Made by a program: the position numbers and the translations under genes
Assembly (NCBI GenBank): GCA_937920475.1
Contig: CALEUX010000118.1
Coordinates: forward strand, 1 to 34,681
DNA: 34,681 nt
Source: an uncultured Marinilabiliaceae bacterium
GTDB taxonomy: Bacteria > Bacteroidota > Bacteroidia > Bacteroidales > Marinilabiliaceae
Direction: 5' to 3'
Part shown: one piece after another, positions 1 through 8,751 of the stretch
Numbering within the stretch: the first letter of the stretch is position 1
How the letters are laid out: each line of letters starts with the position of its first letter
Notes under the pieces: generated by a model
What the model saw: the letters and a program-made list of their open reading frames with translations, nothing else
The model's database searches: none
Told to the model about the DNA's origin: nothing

Positions 1-77
1 TCTTCCAGCGAATATTTTTCTTCTGTACAGGCTGCTGCCAATATCAGAACAGAAATGAAATATATTAGCTTCTTCAT
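1..77 (-). CDS. Lipoprotein N-terminus (partial; probable SusE-position surface glycan-binding protein)
   Basis: Only the first 25 codons are inside the window; the gene runs off the left edge. The reverse-strand ATG at 77 opens a clear lipoprotein signal: MKKLIYFISVLILAAAC, lipobox LAAAC with Cys17, followed by TEEKYSLE, an acidic start typical of exported Bacteroidota lipoproteins. It begins 48 bases after the SusD stop and in the same direction, so it is very probably the third gene of the susC-susD transcription unit. In many beta-glucan loci this position is held by a PKD-domain or SusE-like surface glycan-binding lipoprotein. I infer that role from position and the N-terminus only; an enzyme lipoprotein is also possible. 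Confidence 0.75.
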   Translation of the reverse strand, partial: MKKLIYFISVLILAAACTEEKYSLE

Positions 78-125
78 AAATATTTTTTTAAATGATTTTA
101 CCACAAATCGAAATAATTTTGCTTA

Positions 126-1709
126 TTAATACCCCTCGTTCTGCTTTAAAGCATTGTTTGAATTAATTATTTCTGATTGCGGGATGGGCAAAAGGCCTTT
201 TGCAGCGTAGTTAAATTTGCGAACAAAGGGTTCTCCTTTATCGAAATCGATTTTCGATTTGGCATAATCGGGGCCGCGACGCATTAAATCCCAGTAGCGA
301 ATGCCCTCGCAGGCAAATTCAAGTTCTCTTTCCTTGTAAATAAGGTCCTGATTAACATTAGGAACATTAACATTAGGACCAAGAGCTCTTTTTACCACCT
401 GTGAATAATAGGTTAATGCCTTACCCTGATCGCCTCCAGGTAAAAGATGCAATTCGGCAGCCATTAACAAAATATCGGAAAATCGAATAGCCGGATTATT
501 ATAAGGATAATTTACCCGAACATCCCCTCTGATAGATTGATATTTTTTCATTGCTGCCCACTTACGCGGGAAAATGCCTGAATCCTGATAGCCGGGTCGG
601 TAATTAACGCCTTCCTGGGCTGGAACTACAAACGACGCTGCTTTACGTGTGTCGTTATCCAGAAACATATTGTAATATTCGATGGCTATAGGGGCAAACG
701 ACCAGCCATCGGCATAGCCTGATTGATCGCCTGGCTGAAGCCGCATTGACCATAGCAGTACCGAAAGATTGCCATCAGCAGCTTCGCGGTTGGCGTTATC
801 CCAGCCCGAATATGATTTTTGTGAAAACTGAATTTCAAAAACCGATTCGGCATTGTTTTTATTATCGGGGCTAAATACTTTAGCAAAATCAGATAATAAA
901 CCATGCCCGCTTGTAAGTATCAGATTATCGGCAATAGTTAGAATTTCAGATGTCGAAACATCAGGCAATTGGGTTTTATTGTAATAGCCTGTATAATAAA
1001 GCCATGCCCGCATTAAAAGGCCCTGCGCAGCATTTTTGGTAACCCGGCCAAGTTCACGTTCAGGAAGGTTTTTATATTCGGGTAATACTTCCATTGAGAA
1101 TTTAAGATCGGCAACAATCTGGGCATACACCGCTTCGGGCGATGCCTGGCTTTGACTTATTTCGGAGCTTGACAGAGGTTTTAAAATGAGCGGCACATTG
1201 CCGAACAGCCTTACCAAATCGAAATAGAAATAGGCCCTTAAAAAGCGGCTTTCGGCTTCAAAACGGGTACGGTTCGATTCTTTATTAAAAGTGGCATTTG
1301 GTAGCTTTTCAAGCAAAAGGTTGGCCCTGTAAATACCAGAGTAGTATTTTTTCCATAACGATCTTGGCGCACCATCTTCCACTCTAATTTGTCCACGATT
1401 CAATCGTTCCATATTAGCCCCATCTGTAGCATTGTCGCCACCGGCATAGCATTTATCGCCAAGAACTTCACTTATCCATTCAAATGGGATGCTTGAAGCT
1501 CCCATTCCCGGCGTAGCCACCGCTCCCCATTGTAATACATCGTAAACAGCAACCAAACCCTGAAAGCATTCACCTTCGGTGTTGTAGAAGTTTGTTTCAA
1601 GCTCGGATGTTATTGGCTTGATTTCAAGCATATCGGCATCGCAGCCCGATAACATAACCACAGATATGCTTAAAGCGGCCATTAATTTGAAAATATTTAT
1701 CTTATTCAT
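126..1709 (-). CDS. SusD/RagB family outer-membrane glycan-binding lipoprotein
   Basis: This 527-residue protein is a SusD-type lipoprotein, the surface lid that captures oligosaccharides and hands them to its SusC transporter. It has a signal peptide with lipobox LSGC, then CDADMLEIKP, the usual acidic start. The N-terminal stretch with FYNTEGECFQGLVAVYD, the helical TPR-like segments (FEAESRFLRAYFYFDLVRLFGNVPLI) and the C-terminal block FACEGIRYWDLMRRG followed by LLPIPQSEI are family hallmarks. Length fits the family (about 500-600). It starts 10 bases after the SusC stop, the standard tight susC-susD arrangement. Substrate cannot be read from SusD alone; the nearby GH128 suggests beta-1,3-glucan. 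Confidence 0.97.
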   Translation of the reverse strand: MNKINIFKLMAALSISVVMLSGCDADMLEIKPITSELETNFYNTEGECFQGLVAVYDVLQWGAVATPGMGASSIPFEWISEVLGDKCYAGGDNATDGANMERLNRGQIRVEDGAPRSLWKKYYSGIYRANLLLEKLPNATFNKESNRTRFEAESRFLRAYFYFDLVRLFGNVPLILKPLSSSEISQSQASPEAVYAQIVADLKFSMEVLPEYKNLPERELGRVTKNAAQGLLMRAWLYYTGYYNKTQLPDVSTSEILTIADNLILTSGHGLLSDFAKVFSPDNKNNAESVFEIQFSQKSYSGWDNANREAADGNLSVLLWSMRLQPGDQSGYADGWSFAPIAIEYYNMFLDNDTRKAASFVVPAQEGVNYRPGYQDSGIFPRKWAAMKKYQSIRGDVRVNYPYNNPAIRFSDILLMAAELHLLPGGDQGKALTYYSQVVKRALGPNVNVPNVNQDLIYKERELEFACEGIRYWDLMRRGPDYAKSKIDFDKGEPFVRKFNYAAKGLLPIPQSEIINSNNALKQNEGY

Positions 1710-1719
1710 ATCCCTAAAT

Positions 1720-4700
1720 TTAAAGCGTTATTCTTACTCCAGCGGTAAATGTTTTTGCATGAGGATAAACACCACGGTCAATACCCATACTTAAAACACC
1801 GCCTGTTACTTCAGGCTCGTAACCTGTGTATTTTGTGAAGGTGAGCAGGTTTGTACCGGCAGTGTAAACTCTTAATGACTGAACTTTAAACTGTTTAAGA
1901 TTTTTAAAAGTGTACCCAAACGACAGGTTTTTAAGTCTGATGAAGCTTCCATCTTCGAGAAAGAAAGTAGAAGGTGTAGTAAAGTTTCCGTTGGTATCAT
2001 CAGTGGTTAGACGTGGATACGAATTTGAGGTTCCAACTCCATGCCATCTGCTTAATGCGCTTCTTTGATAGTTGCTGGTTTGTAAGTCCCATCTGCGTAA
2101 GCCGTTAAAAATTTCATGGCCTGCCAATCCATTAAAAAATGCATTCATATCAAAGTTTTTCCATCCCAATGTAATGTTTAACCCAAAGTTAAAATCAGGA
2201 TGTGGGCTTCCTACATACTCACGGTCGTTGCTGTCAATAACACCATCGCCATTTTTGTCCTTGAATTTTAAATCTCCGGGTACGGCTTTTGGTTGAATAA
2301 CTTTACCATCGGCATTTTTGTAATTATCAACCTCATACTGGGTTTGGAACACCCCTTCAACTTTATGCAGCCAAAAATATCCTATTGGCTGGCCAGGTTC
2401 CATTCGTAAAAGGTTTTGCATTTGCAGCACACTGCCACCGGTTATATAGCCGCTTTCGTTTCCTACTTCGAGTACTTTGTTGCGATTGTATGCTATGTTT
2501 CCGTTAATATTAACCGATAACTCCCTGAAATCCTTTTGAAATCCTAGCCCAAACTCAATACCGGTGTTTCTTACACTACCTGCATTGCCCCAAGGTGCCA
2601 GGTTTCCCAAATACAGAGGTGCCGGAATAATTACAAGTAAATCTTTGGTTGTTTTTGAATAGAAGTCGATGGTTGTATTGAAGTGTTTCAAAAATCGCAT
2701 ATCCAATCCAACGTTCAGCTGTTCCGATGTTTCCCATTTTAAATCGGGGTTGGCGGTACGTCCTGGAGCGGCACCAATATATTGTTCATCGTTACCGAAA
2801 TAATATGATTTACCCCAGGTACTGATGGTTGATACATACTGCCAGTTGTCTAAAGCATCGTTACCGGTTTGTCCCCAACTTGTTCTAAGTTTTAAGCTGT
2901 TAATCCAAGTGTGATCGGCCATAAAGTCCTCATTGCTTATGTTCCAACCCGCTGAAAAGGATGGGAAATAGCCAAAGCGGTTGTTGGGACCGAACCGGTG
3001 GGAACCATCGGCTCTAAACGTTGCAGTAAAGATATATTTACTGCTATAGTCGTAATTTATACGGCCAAAATATGAAAGGAAAGCATTTTCCCAAACGCCA
3101 CCTCCAGCGCCATCGCTGCCTTGTTTTTTAGCATTGGCAATATATGCGTATTCAGGGTCGTCATATAGTAATCCTTGTTTACTTGCAGAAACATCAGTAC
3201 CATGGCCTTTGCGCACAGAATTACCAATCATTCCCATAAATGTGTGGTTTCCAAACGATTTATTGTAGGTGAGCGTATTATCCTGATTGTAGTAGAAGTT
3301 TTCAGCCATGTTTTTACTTACACCAGTTTCAATGGTGAAGTTAGATGAGTTGAGATAGTATAATGGTGTATAACCCCGGCCCTCATTATACTGAATTACA
3401 TAACCCAGACTGGATCTAAAACGGAAATCTTTCAGGATTTTTAATTCAGCAAAGCCATTCATGGCAATTCTGGTATAACTTGACGAACCATGAGAGTAGT
3501 AAATGCGGCCTACAGGATTAACCACCTCTGTAGCAACATACGGAGAGATGGCAAAGTCGCCATACTCGTCGTAAACAGGCGTTATGGGGTCAATGTTGAT
3601 GGCCGAAGAAATGGGGCCTGACTGTCCCTGGTTTGAAGCAATTGCCTGACGCTTAACATGTGATACATCAGAATTGGTACCAACGGTAAGTAAATCGTCG
3701 AGCAAACTGGTTTCCAGATTTAAACGGAACGTATATCTGTTGAAAGCAGACTTTCCAGGGGCAAAAATTCCATCCTGCGACAGGCTTGAAAAGGAGGCAT
3801 TATATTTTGTTTTTTCCACACCTCCTGATAAGGATACCTGATGGTTTTCAACAGGTGCATTCTTATTGGTTATTTCCCTTTGCCAGTCGGTACCTTTACC
3901 AAAACTGTTAATTTGTTGTTGCGAAAAGGGCAGAGGTTTACCTGAGTTAAAAGCCGCCTCGTTCTGAATTCTTGCATATTCATGGGCGTTCAATAATTGC
4001 AAATATTTCCTGGGGTTTTGTGCGCCATAACTGTATTCGTATTCAATTCTGGTTTTGCCGGCAGTACCTTTCCTGGTTGAAATGAGAATTACACCATTGG
4101 CTCCCTGAGCCCCATAAATGGCAGCAGAAGCCGCATCTTTAAGTATTTCCATCGATTCAATATCGCTGGGGTTAAGCGACTCAATGCTGCCAACAACAAA
4201 ACCATCTACTACATAAAGCGGTTCAGTACTGTTATTAGTACCGGCTCCCCTAATTCGAATGCTCATGCCTGCACCTGGTTGGCCGCTGGTATTCATAACA
4301 GTAACACCTGCTGTTCGCCCTTGCAAAGCCTGGTCGGCTCTTGTAATGCCTGCTGTTGCCAGGTCTTTTCCACTAATAGAAGAAATGGCGCCTGTTACTA
4401 AGCTTTTTTTCTGGGTTCCATATCCAATTACCATAACTTCATCGAGCTGCGATACGTCATCGTTTAATACTACGGTTAAGCGAGTCTGTCCCTTCGTGGA
4501 AACCTGTTTGGTAACCATCCCAATACTGGATATAATCAGGACTTCATCTTCCAGATAAACGGTTAATGTAAAATTTCCTTCTATATCGGTACTGGTTCCT
4601 GTACCCGGGTTGCTTTTTAGCACCACAGATGCGCCAGGTATTCCAAGTCCATCGCTTCCGCTGGTTACAGTTCCTGTTATTTCCCGCGTTTGAGAGAAGG

Positions 4701-4752
4701 ATACAACCGAGAAAAGCAAAAACATAATAAATGTAAGTTGCGTTTTTTTCAT
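1720..4752 (-). CDS. SusC/RagA family TonB-dependent outer-membrane transporter
   Basis: This 1010-residue protein is a SusC-type TonB-dependent importer of oligosaccharides. It has a cleavable signal peptide (residues 1 to about 20, ending SFSQ), a CarboxypepD-regulatory-like domain (about 22-105; EITGTVTSGSDGLGIPGASV), a TonB-box-like segment around LDEVMVIGYGTQKK, a plug domain carrying the SusC signature (YVVDGFVVGSIESLNPSDIE and the MEILKDAASAAIYG block), and a long beta-barrel ending FTAGVRITL. No STN anti-sigma interaction domain is present, so it is a plain transporter rather than a sigma/anti-sigma signalling type. It is followed 10 bases later by its SusD. The 251-base gap before it suggests it may have its own promoter, probably controlled by the adjacent Y_Y_Y regulator. 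Confidence 0.97.
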   Translation of the reverse strand: MKKTQLTFIMFLLFSVVSFSQTREITGTVTSGSDGLGIPGASVVLKSNPGTGTSTDIEGNFTLTVYLEDEVLIISSIGMVTKQVSTKGQTRLTVVLNDDVSQLDEVMVIGYGTQKKSLVTGAISSISGKDLATAGITRADQALQGRTAGVTVMNTSGQPGAGMSIRIRGAGTNNSTEPLYVVDGFVVGSIESLNPSDIESMEILKDAASAAIYGAQGANGVILISTRKGTAGKTRIEYEYSYGAQNPRKYLQLLNAHEYARIQNEAAFNSGKPLPFSQQQINSFGKGTDWQREITNKNAPVENHQVSLSGGVEKTKYNASFSSLSQDGIFAPGKSAFNRYTFRLNLETSLLDDLLTVGTNSDVSHVKRQAIASNQGQSGPISSAINIDPITPVYDEYGDFAISPYVATEVVNPVGRIYYSHGSSSYTRIAMNGFAELKILKDFRFRSSLGYVIQYNEGRGYTPLYYLNSSNFTIETGVSKNMAENFYYNQDNTLTYNKSFGNHTFMGMIGNSVRKGHGTDVSASKQGLLYDDPEYAYIANAKKQGSDGAGGGVWENAFLSYFGRINYDYSSKYIFTATFRADGSHRFGPNNRFGYFPSFSAGWNISNEDFMADHTWINSLKLRTSWGQTGNDALDNWQYVSTISTWGKSYYFGNDEQYIGAAPGRTANPDLKWETSEQLNVGLDMRFLKHFNTTIDFYSKTTKDLLVIIPAPLYLGNLAPWGNAGSVRNTGIEFGLGFQKDFRELSVNINGNIAYNRNKVLEVGNESGYITGGSVLQMQNLLRMEPGQPIGYFWLHKVEGVFQTQYEVDNYKNADGKVIQPKAVPGDLKFKDKNGDGVIDSNDREYVGSPHPDFNFGLNITLGWKNFDMNAFFNGLAGHEIFNGLRRWDLQTSNYQRSALSRWHGVGTSNSYPRLTTDDTNGNFTTPSTFFLEDGSFIRLKNLSFGYTFKNLKQFKVQSLRVYTAGTNLLTFTKYTGYEPEVTGGVLSMGIDRGVYPHAKTFTAGVRITL

Positions 4753-5003
4753 GTGACTATGTTTTGATTGTTATGTTCGGGCTATTATACTTTGTTTGAC
4801 ACTTATCTTCTTAAGTTTTTTAGCCAGAGAAACCATTATTTACTTTTTTAAAAATTTATATTCCAATACGGCATTATTGCTTTATATTGCACATTATGAG
4901 GCTTATAACCATGTTTGTTGTTTTGAGTTGGGCATGTAAAATGCCCTGAAAAGCACATTTGCCTTTCTTTAGCTCTCACAATAAGGTGGTTGGGTTGTCT
5001 CAA
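4753..5003 (-). promoter_or_regulatory. Probable susC promoter region with small inverted repeat
   Basis: A 251-base gap separates the regulator stop from the susC start, by far the largest gap inside the leftward locus, so a substrate-induced promoter for susCD is expected here. A short perfect inverted repeat (GGGCAT, 5-base loop, ATGCCC; 4930-4946) lies about 180 bases before susC. It is not followed by a T-tract on the minus strand, so it looks more like an operator or attenuated stem than an intrinsic terminator. I could not find a clean TAnnTTTG -7 box on the minus strand; the only AT-rich candidate is near 4784-4792. The promoter role is inferred from position. Confidence 0.4.
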
Positions 5004-7766
5004 CTATGACAGAATCGAGGTAAAGTCATCGTGAGCATTTAAGTTCATTTTTTTTCTTAATCTGTACCTTGCCATTTCAACGCTGCGAGGCGAAATGCCT
5101 AATAGGTCAGCAATTTCTTTGTTATTCAGTTTAAGTTTTATATAAACACAAAGTTTCATATCAGCAACGGTTAATGTTGGGTAGCTTTCTTTTAGTCTAT
5201 CAAGCAAACCGTCGTATATATTGTTGTAATATTCTTCCAGTAATTCCCATTCTTCGTTGTTTTCCAATTGCTTATCGAGCAGCTGAATAGCTTTTTTAAT
5301 GCCATCTTTATAGTTGCTGATGTCGGCTTTTTCATATATTCTGGTAAAACTATCCTTTAGACTATTCAAAAGGCTTCTTTTTTGCAGACCAGTCATAGTG
5401 ATGGTGGCCAATCGTTTATCCTTTTCGCGGATTTCAATTTTAAGCTTCTCCTTTTCAAGTTTTTCAATTTTCTCTTTCTGTTTCAGCTTAATTTCTTCTG
5501 CAATCCGGGCTTTCTCTTTTTCTCCTTTCTTATTATAATATCTTCGGATAATCATAAACAATACCAACATTATCAGAATGTAACCTCCTATCATTAAATT
5601 GCTGAAATACCAGGGACGTGTAATCCTTAATGAAATAGCAGCATACTCATCCTCAACAAAACCCGGGGTTCTGATTTGTATCTCATACTGACCCTGAGTT
5701 AAATGTGTTAATTCCAGATAGTCTTGGATGAGCGATGTTTGCCATGATGTATCCAGACCTATAATTCTGTATTCAATGAGTTTGTTAGTACCCAAATGAA
5801 TAGGATATACCCTTATGAAACGCTTGTTGAACGGAGTTATAAATTGCTGATTGGAAAAATCGTAAAACAGTGGATCTCCAACTCCAATTGCTTCAACCAT
5901 GCGGATGTTAGGTTTTTGTTGAGCTCGTTGTGTAAACTTGTAAAAACCAACCCCATTCTGGAACCCTATGGCAAAAGTTGAATCGCTTAAAATTGTAAAA
6001 CTTTGAGAGATTCTTCTGTTATATACTTTACTAAACAATCCCGATGTTTTTTCGAGTTGTTTGCCTCTTCTTCGAACAATTCCAATATCGTTGGCTGTTT
6101 GGTAAAGAAAATTATTGTCTGCCTGGGTAACACTTATAATGTCGCTTCCAAATGTATTTACAAGCGACGTTAAATAATTACTATATATCAAACTGTCATT
6201 GACCAAATCGTACTGGTAGGCTTTTTGGTTGCTGTAAAAAACCGGTTCGTTATCGATGCGCATAAAACTCACCCGCGATTCTTCACCGTTTGGATTCATT
6301 TTAAAATGCTTCACACTGGTTACTTCTAATTTATTATCGCTTAGGGTAAGACGGGTAAAGCCAACACGTTCAATTTTAATCCATAGGTATCCATATTTGT
6401 CAAATAAGATGTGACGTGAACTTCCTATATAGTTTTTAATTTTTCCAACATATTTCAACATCCCGTCTTTGAATTCCAATAAGCTTATGCCTTGGTAATC
6501 GCCACTGATAAAAAGTCCTGAATTTTCGCCCAGGGAAGTTAGAGAGGTTGATCCTCCGTCCTTAATCCTTTTCACTGAATTGTCCTCAACCCTGAATATT
6601 CCCTGGTCGTGTGTAAAATAAAGCTCATTGCCTATATGGTAAAGTCCCCATACAGGGCCTAAGGTATTCTCTATAAGTTCATATGAATTGTTACGAATTA
6701 CAAATAATCCCTTATTAGAGCCCAGGTAAATTTGTCCATTAAAATCTATTACAGACTGGATAGTACCTAACCGTGCCTTGCCAAGTAAGTAGGTTTCACC
6801 GCTGCTATTGTCAATTTTAGCAATTCCGTTATCAAGCCCCAGCCAAATATCTTTAGAACCATCAATACTCAGGCTTAATACCGAAGTTGAATTAAGACCT
6901 GACTCTTCGTTTATAACAGAAATAATTTCTCCGGATGTGGTTATTTCGTACAATCCATTTCGGGTGGTACCTGCTAAAAGAACATTCTTGTTATACCTGC
7001 AGGCCGAAAATATTTTTGCATTTTCCAGTTCTTTGTTAAGTTGGTTGTTCAATGGCGTGAGCAAACCTGAATTATCCAACAGGAATATTCCTTTATGCTC
7101 AAAAAAGATGATGAGCGTATCATCTTCATTGGATTCAATTTGAATTATTCTATCGTTTACCTGGATAAAGGGTTTGCTATTCAGGTTATTATCGAGCTCA
7201 AGCAAGGAGTTGCCATCTTGCACAAAGGTTTTGTTTCCGGCAAAATGCATATACCTGAATAAGTTTTTCGCCTCAATGGTTTTAACGGTATTATCGTTGG
7301 CATCAACTGCAAAAACAGCGTGGTCAGATTGGAACAGAATAAAATCACTGCCAATGGGTTTGCCCGTCCTCCAAAACTCGTAGGTAATGCGGGTGTCAGT
7401 ATTTTTAAACAGTAATTGATACTCAAACTTCCCTTTTGTATTCATTACCCATTTGCCAAATTCGTTTACGGCACCGCAGTACAGTGTTTTATTGGTATTA
7501 CAATAAAACAGACTACGTATAATCATGGGAAGCCCATTGTCGCAAATCTCCCATCTCATACCATCGTAAATACCTAAACCTTCGTTGGTTGCCAAAAATG
7601 TAAAACCGCCTTCACCTTGTTCAATATCCCATACCTGGGTTTTTTCCAATCCAATATTCAGGTTTTGAAAATTCTCAACATACCTTAATCCCGGAACAGA
7701 ATTTCCCTGACCTTTTACTAAAAGGCCAATCAGCATAATACTAATAAGCAGGGATATTCGAAACAT
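5004..7766 (-). CDS. Membrane-spanning one-component regulator: beta-propeller sensor, Y_Y_Y domain, LuxR-type HTH
   Basis: This 920-residue protein reads as a SusR-like transmembrane transcription factor. After a signal peptide (about 1-20) there are propeller repeats in the periplasm (for example TFLATNEGLGIYDGMRWEI and DIWLGLDNGIAKIDN), a Y_Y_Y domain at about 650-712 (IEYRIIGLDTSW and LTQGQYEIQIR), one membrane helix (about 724-742), a Lys/Glu-rich coiled coil (about 747-790), and a LuxR/GerE helix-turn-helix at about 866-908 (LNNKEIADLLGISPRSVEMARYRLRKKM). There is no histidine-kinase or receiver domain, so it differs from hybrid two-component regulators and should bind DNA directly from the membrane. 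It lies 23 bases after the GH128 gene, probably in one operon, and just before susC, its likely target. Confidence 0.9.
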   Translation of the reverse strand: MFRISLLISIMLIGLLVKGQGNSVPGLRYVENFQNLNIGLEKTQVWDIEQGEGGFTFLATNEGLGIYDGMRWEICDNGLPMIIRSLFYCNTNKTLYCGAVNEFGKWVMNTKGKFEYQLLFKNTDTRITYEFWRTGKPIGSDFILFQSDHAVFAVDANDNTVKTIEAKNLFRYMHFAGNKTFVQDGNSLLELDNNLNSKPFIQVNDRIIQIESNEDDTLIIFFEHKGIFLLDNSGLLTPLNNQLNKELENAKIFSACRYNKNVLLAGTTRNGLYEITTSGEIISVINEESGLNSTSVLSLSIDGSKDIWLGLDNGIAKIDNSSGETYLLGKARLGTIQSVIDFNGQIYLGSNKGLFVIRNNSYELIENTLGPVWGLYHIGNELYFTHDQGIFRVEDNSVKRIKDGGSTSLTSLGENSGLFISGDYQGISLLEFKDGMLKYVGKIKNYIGSSRHILFDKYGYLWIKIERVGFTRLTLSDNKLEVTSVKHFKMNPNGEESRVSFMRIDNEPVFYSNQKAYQYDLVNDSLIYSNYLTSLVNTFGSDIISVTQADNNFLYQTANDIGIVRRRGKQLEKTSGLFSKVYNRRISQSFTILSDSTFAIGFQNGVGFYKFTQRAQQKPNIRMVEAIGVGDPLFYDFSNQQFITPFNKRFIRVYPIHLGTNKLIEYRIIGLDTSWQTSLIQDYLELTHLTQGQYEIQIRTPGFVEDEYAAISLRITRPWYFSNLMIGGYILIMLVLFMIIRRYYNKKGEKEKARIAEEIKLKQKEKIEKLEKEKLKIEIREKDKRLATITMTGLQKRSLLNSLKDSFTRIYEKADISNYKDGIKKAIQLLDKQLENNEEWELLEEYYNNIYDGLLDRLKESYPTLTVADMKLCVYIKLKLNNKEIADLLGISPRSVEMARYRLRKKMNLNAHDDFTSILS

Positions 7767-7789
7767 GGCGAATTTAGTTATTCAGATTT

Positions 7790-8716
7790 TTAACGTGCTG
7801 GTTTAATATTTTCATTTGGTGCTATGTTTTTATAGTATTCCCCCAAAATGGTTAGCTTGCCGTTTTGGTCAAACAAAGCACAGGGATACAAACCTGCCAT
7901 TGTTGGCGAGGGGTGAAACCATGTATAGCGATAAATGAAATCAAGTTTTTCCAATTCAGGTAAAAGCCGTTGCATAAAAGACAGGATGTCCACAGGCGAG
8001 TATCTGTTTTTAGACAAATCGCCACCTGTATTGTCGTCTCTTACCGCAAATTCGGTTATCCAGATTGGTTTTTTATACTTCTCGTAAACAGCCTTAAGCG
8101 CGTTGATATAAGTGTTTGGATCGCTTCCCACATATAAGTGAACAGCAATATGGTCAACACGCAAGCCTCGTTCGGCAGCACCATCCATAAACCTAACAAA
8201 CCAGCTTCCTTCCGATAGTGATGGATAAGAAGTAACAGGGCTTACAAGCGGAAGGCCAATTTCCTCCAGACGGGGCCAAAGTGCCAGCGCCTGTTCAACA
8301 GTCATATTAGCCTCAGCAGCCAAATCGGGTTCGTTGAAGCCAAGAATAAATTTAGCCTTTCCTTCTTCTTTTAACTGCTTAACGCGAGCTATTGATGCAT
8401 CGGTTATGCTTCCAGCACCCCAAAACATAGGAACGAATTCAGCGTTTAAGGGCATATCGGCTTCCTTATCGCTGGGGATAGATGTGCCCCAGGTGTAATA
8501 CCAATGAGCTTTAACATTCACTATGTTTTTCCACCAAACACCTGAACTGGTATTGGTGCTCATCCCCATCCCTTTTTTTTCTGATACCACAGGGATTTGT
8601 GGCTCTTCTTCCTCATCACTCAATGAAGGTCTGGGTGTTGGTGGTTCTATGTAAGAACTACTGCACGACCCTGTGAGGAAGATGAATAAAATAAAAATAA
8701 CTCCAAAATTCTTCAT
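7790..8716 (-). CDS. GH128 family endo-beta-1,3-glucanase lipoprotein
   Basis: This 308-residue protein matches the glycosyl-hydrolase catalytic-core fold of family GH128 (endo-beta-1,3-glucanases). The lipoprotein signal ends in lipobox TGSC (Cys18), followed by an acidic low-complexity linker (about 22-48) and the TIM barrel from KKGMGMS onward. Visible active-site elements are GFNEPD with Glu129 as the likely acid/base and WITEFA with Glu222 as the likely nucleophile; the FWG, VHLYVG and YTWFHPSPT blocks are also typical. Length suits a single-domain enzyme. As a lipoprotein it is probably displayed on the cell surface, cutting beta-1,3-glucan for the SusCD pair. It starts 35 bases after the upstream T9SS protein and ends 23 before the regulator, so these are probably co-transcribed. 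Confidence 0.9.
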   Translation of the reverse strand: MKNFGVIFILFIFLTGSCSSSYIEPPTPRPSLSDEEEEPQIPVVSEKKGMGMSTNTSSGVWWKNIVNVKAHWYYTWGTSIPSDKEADMPLNAEFVPMFWGAGSITDASIARVKQLKEEGKAKFILGFNEPDLAAEANMTVEQALALWPRLEEIGLPLVSPVTSYPSLSEGSWFVRFMDGAAERGLRVDHIAVHLYVGSDPNTYINALKAVYEKYKKPIWITEFAVRDDNTGGDLSKNRYSPVDILSFMQRLLPELEKLDFIYRYTWFHPSPTMAGLYPCALFDQNGKLTILGEYYKNIAPNENIKPAR

Positions 8717-8751
8717 ACAGTTTAATTTATAAATAAATATAGTCCAAACTC

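Noticed and set aside
4784-4800. TATAAT-like box before susC
   Set aside because: Bacteroidota use a TAnnTTTG -7 element with the primary sigma factor. The E. coli-like match is probably chance in AT-rich DNA.
5004-7766. Hybrid two-component histidine kinase
   Set aside because: The architecture begins the same way (propeller, Y_Y_Y, membrane helix), but the cytoplasmic part is a coiled coil then LuxR helix-turn-helix; no HisKA, ATPase or receiver blocks are seen.
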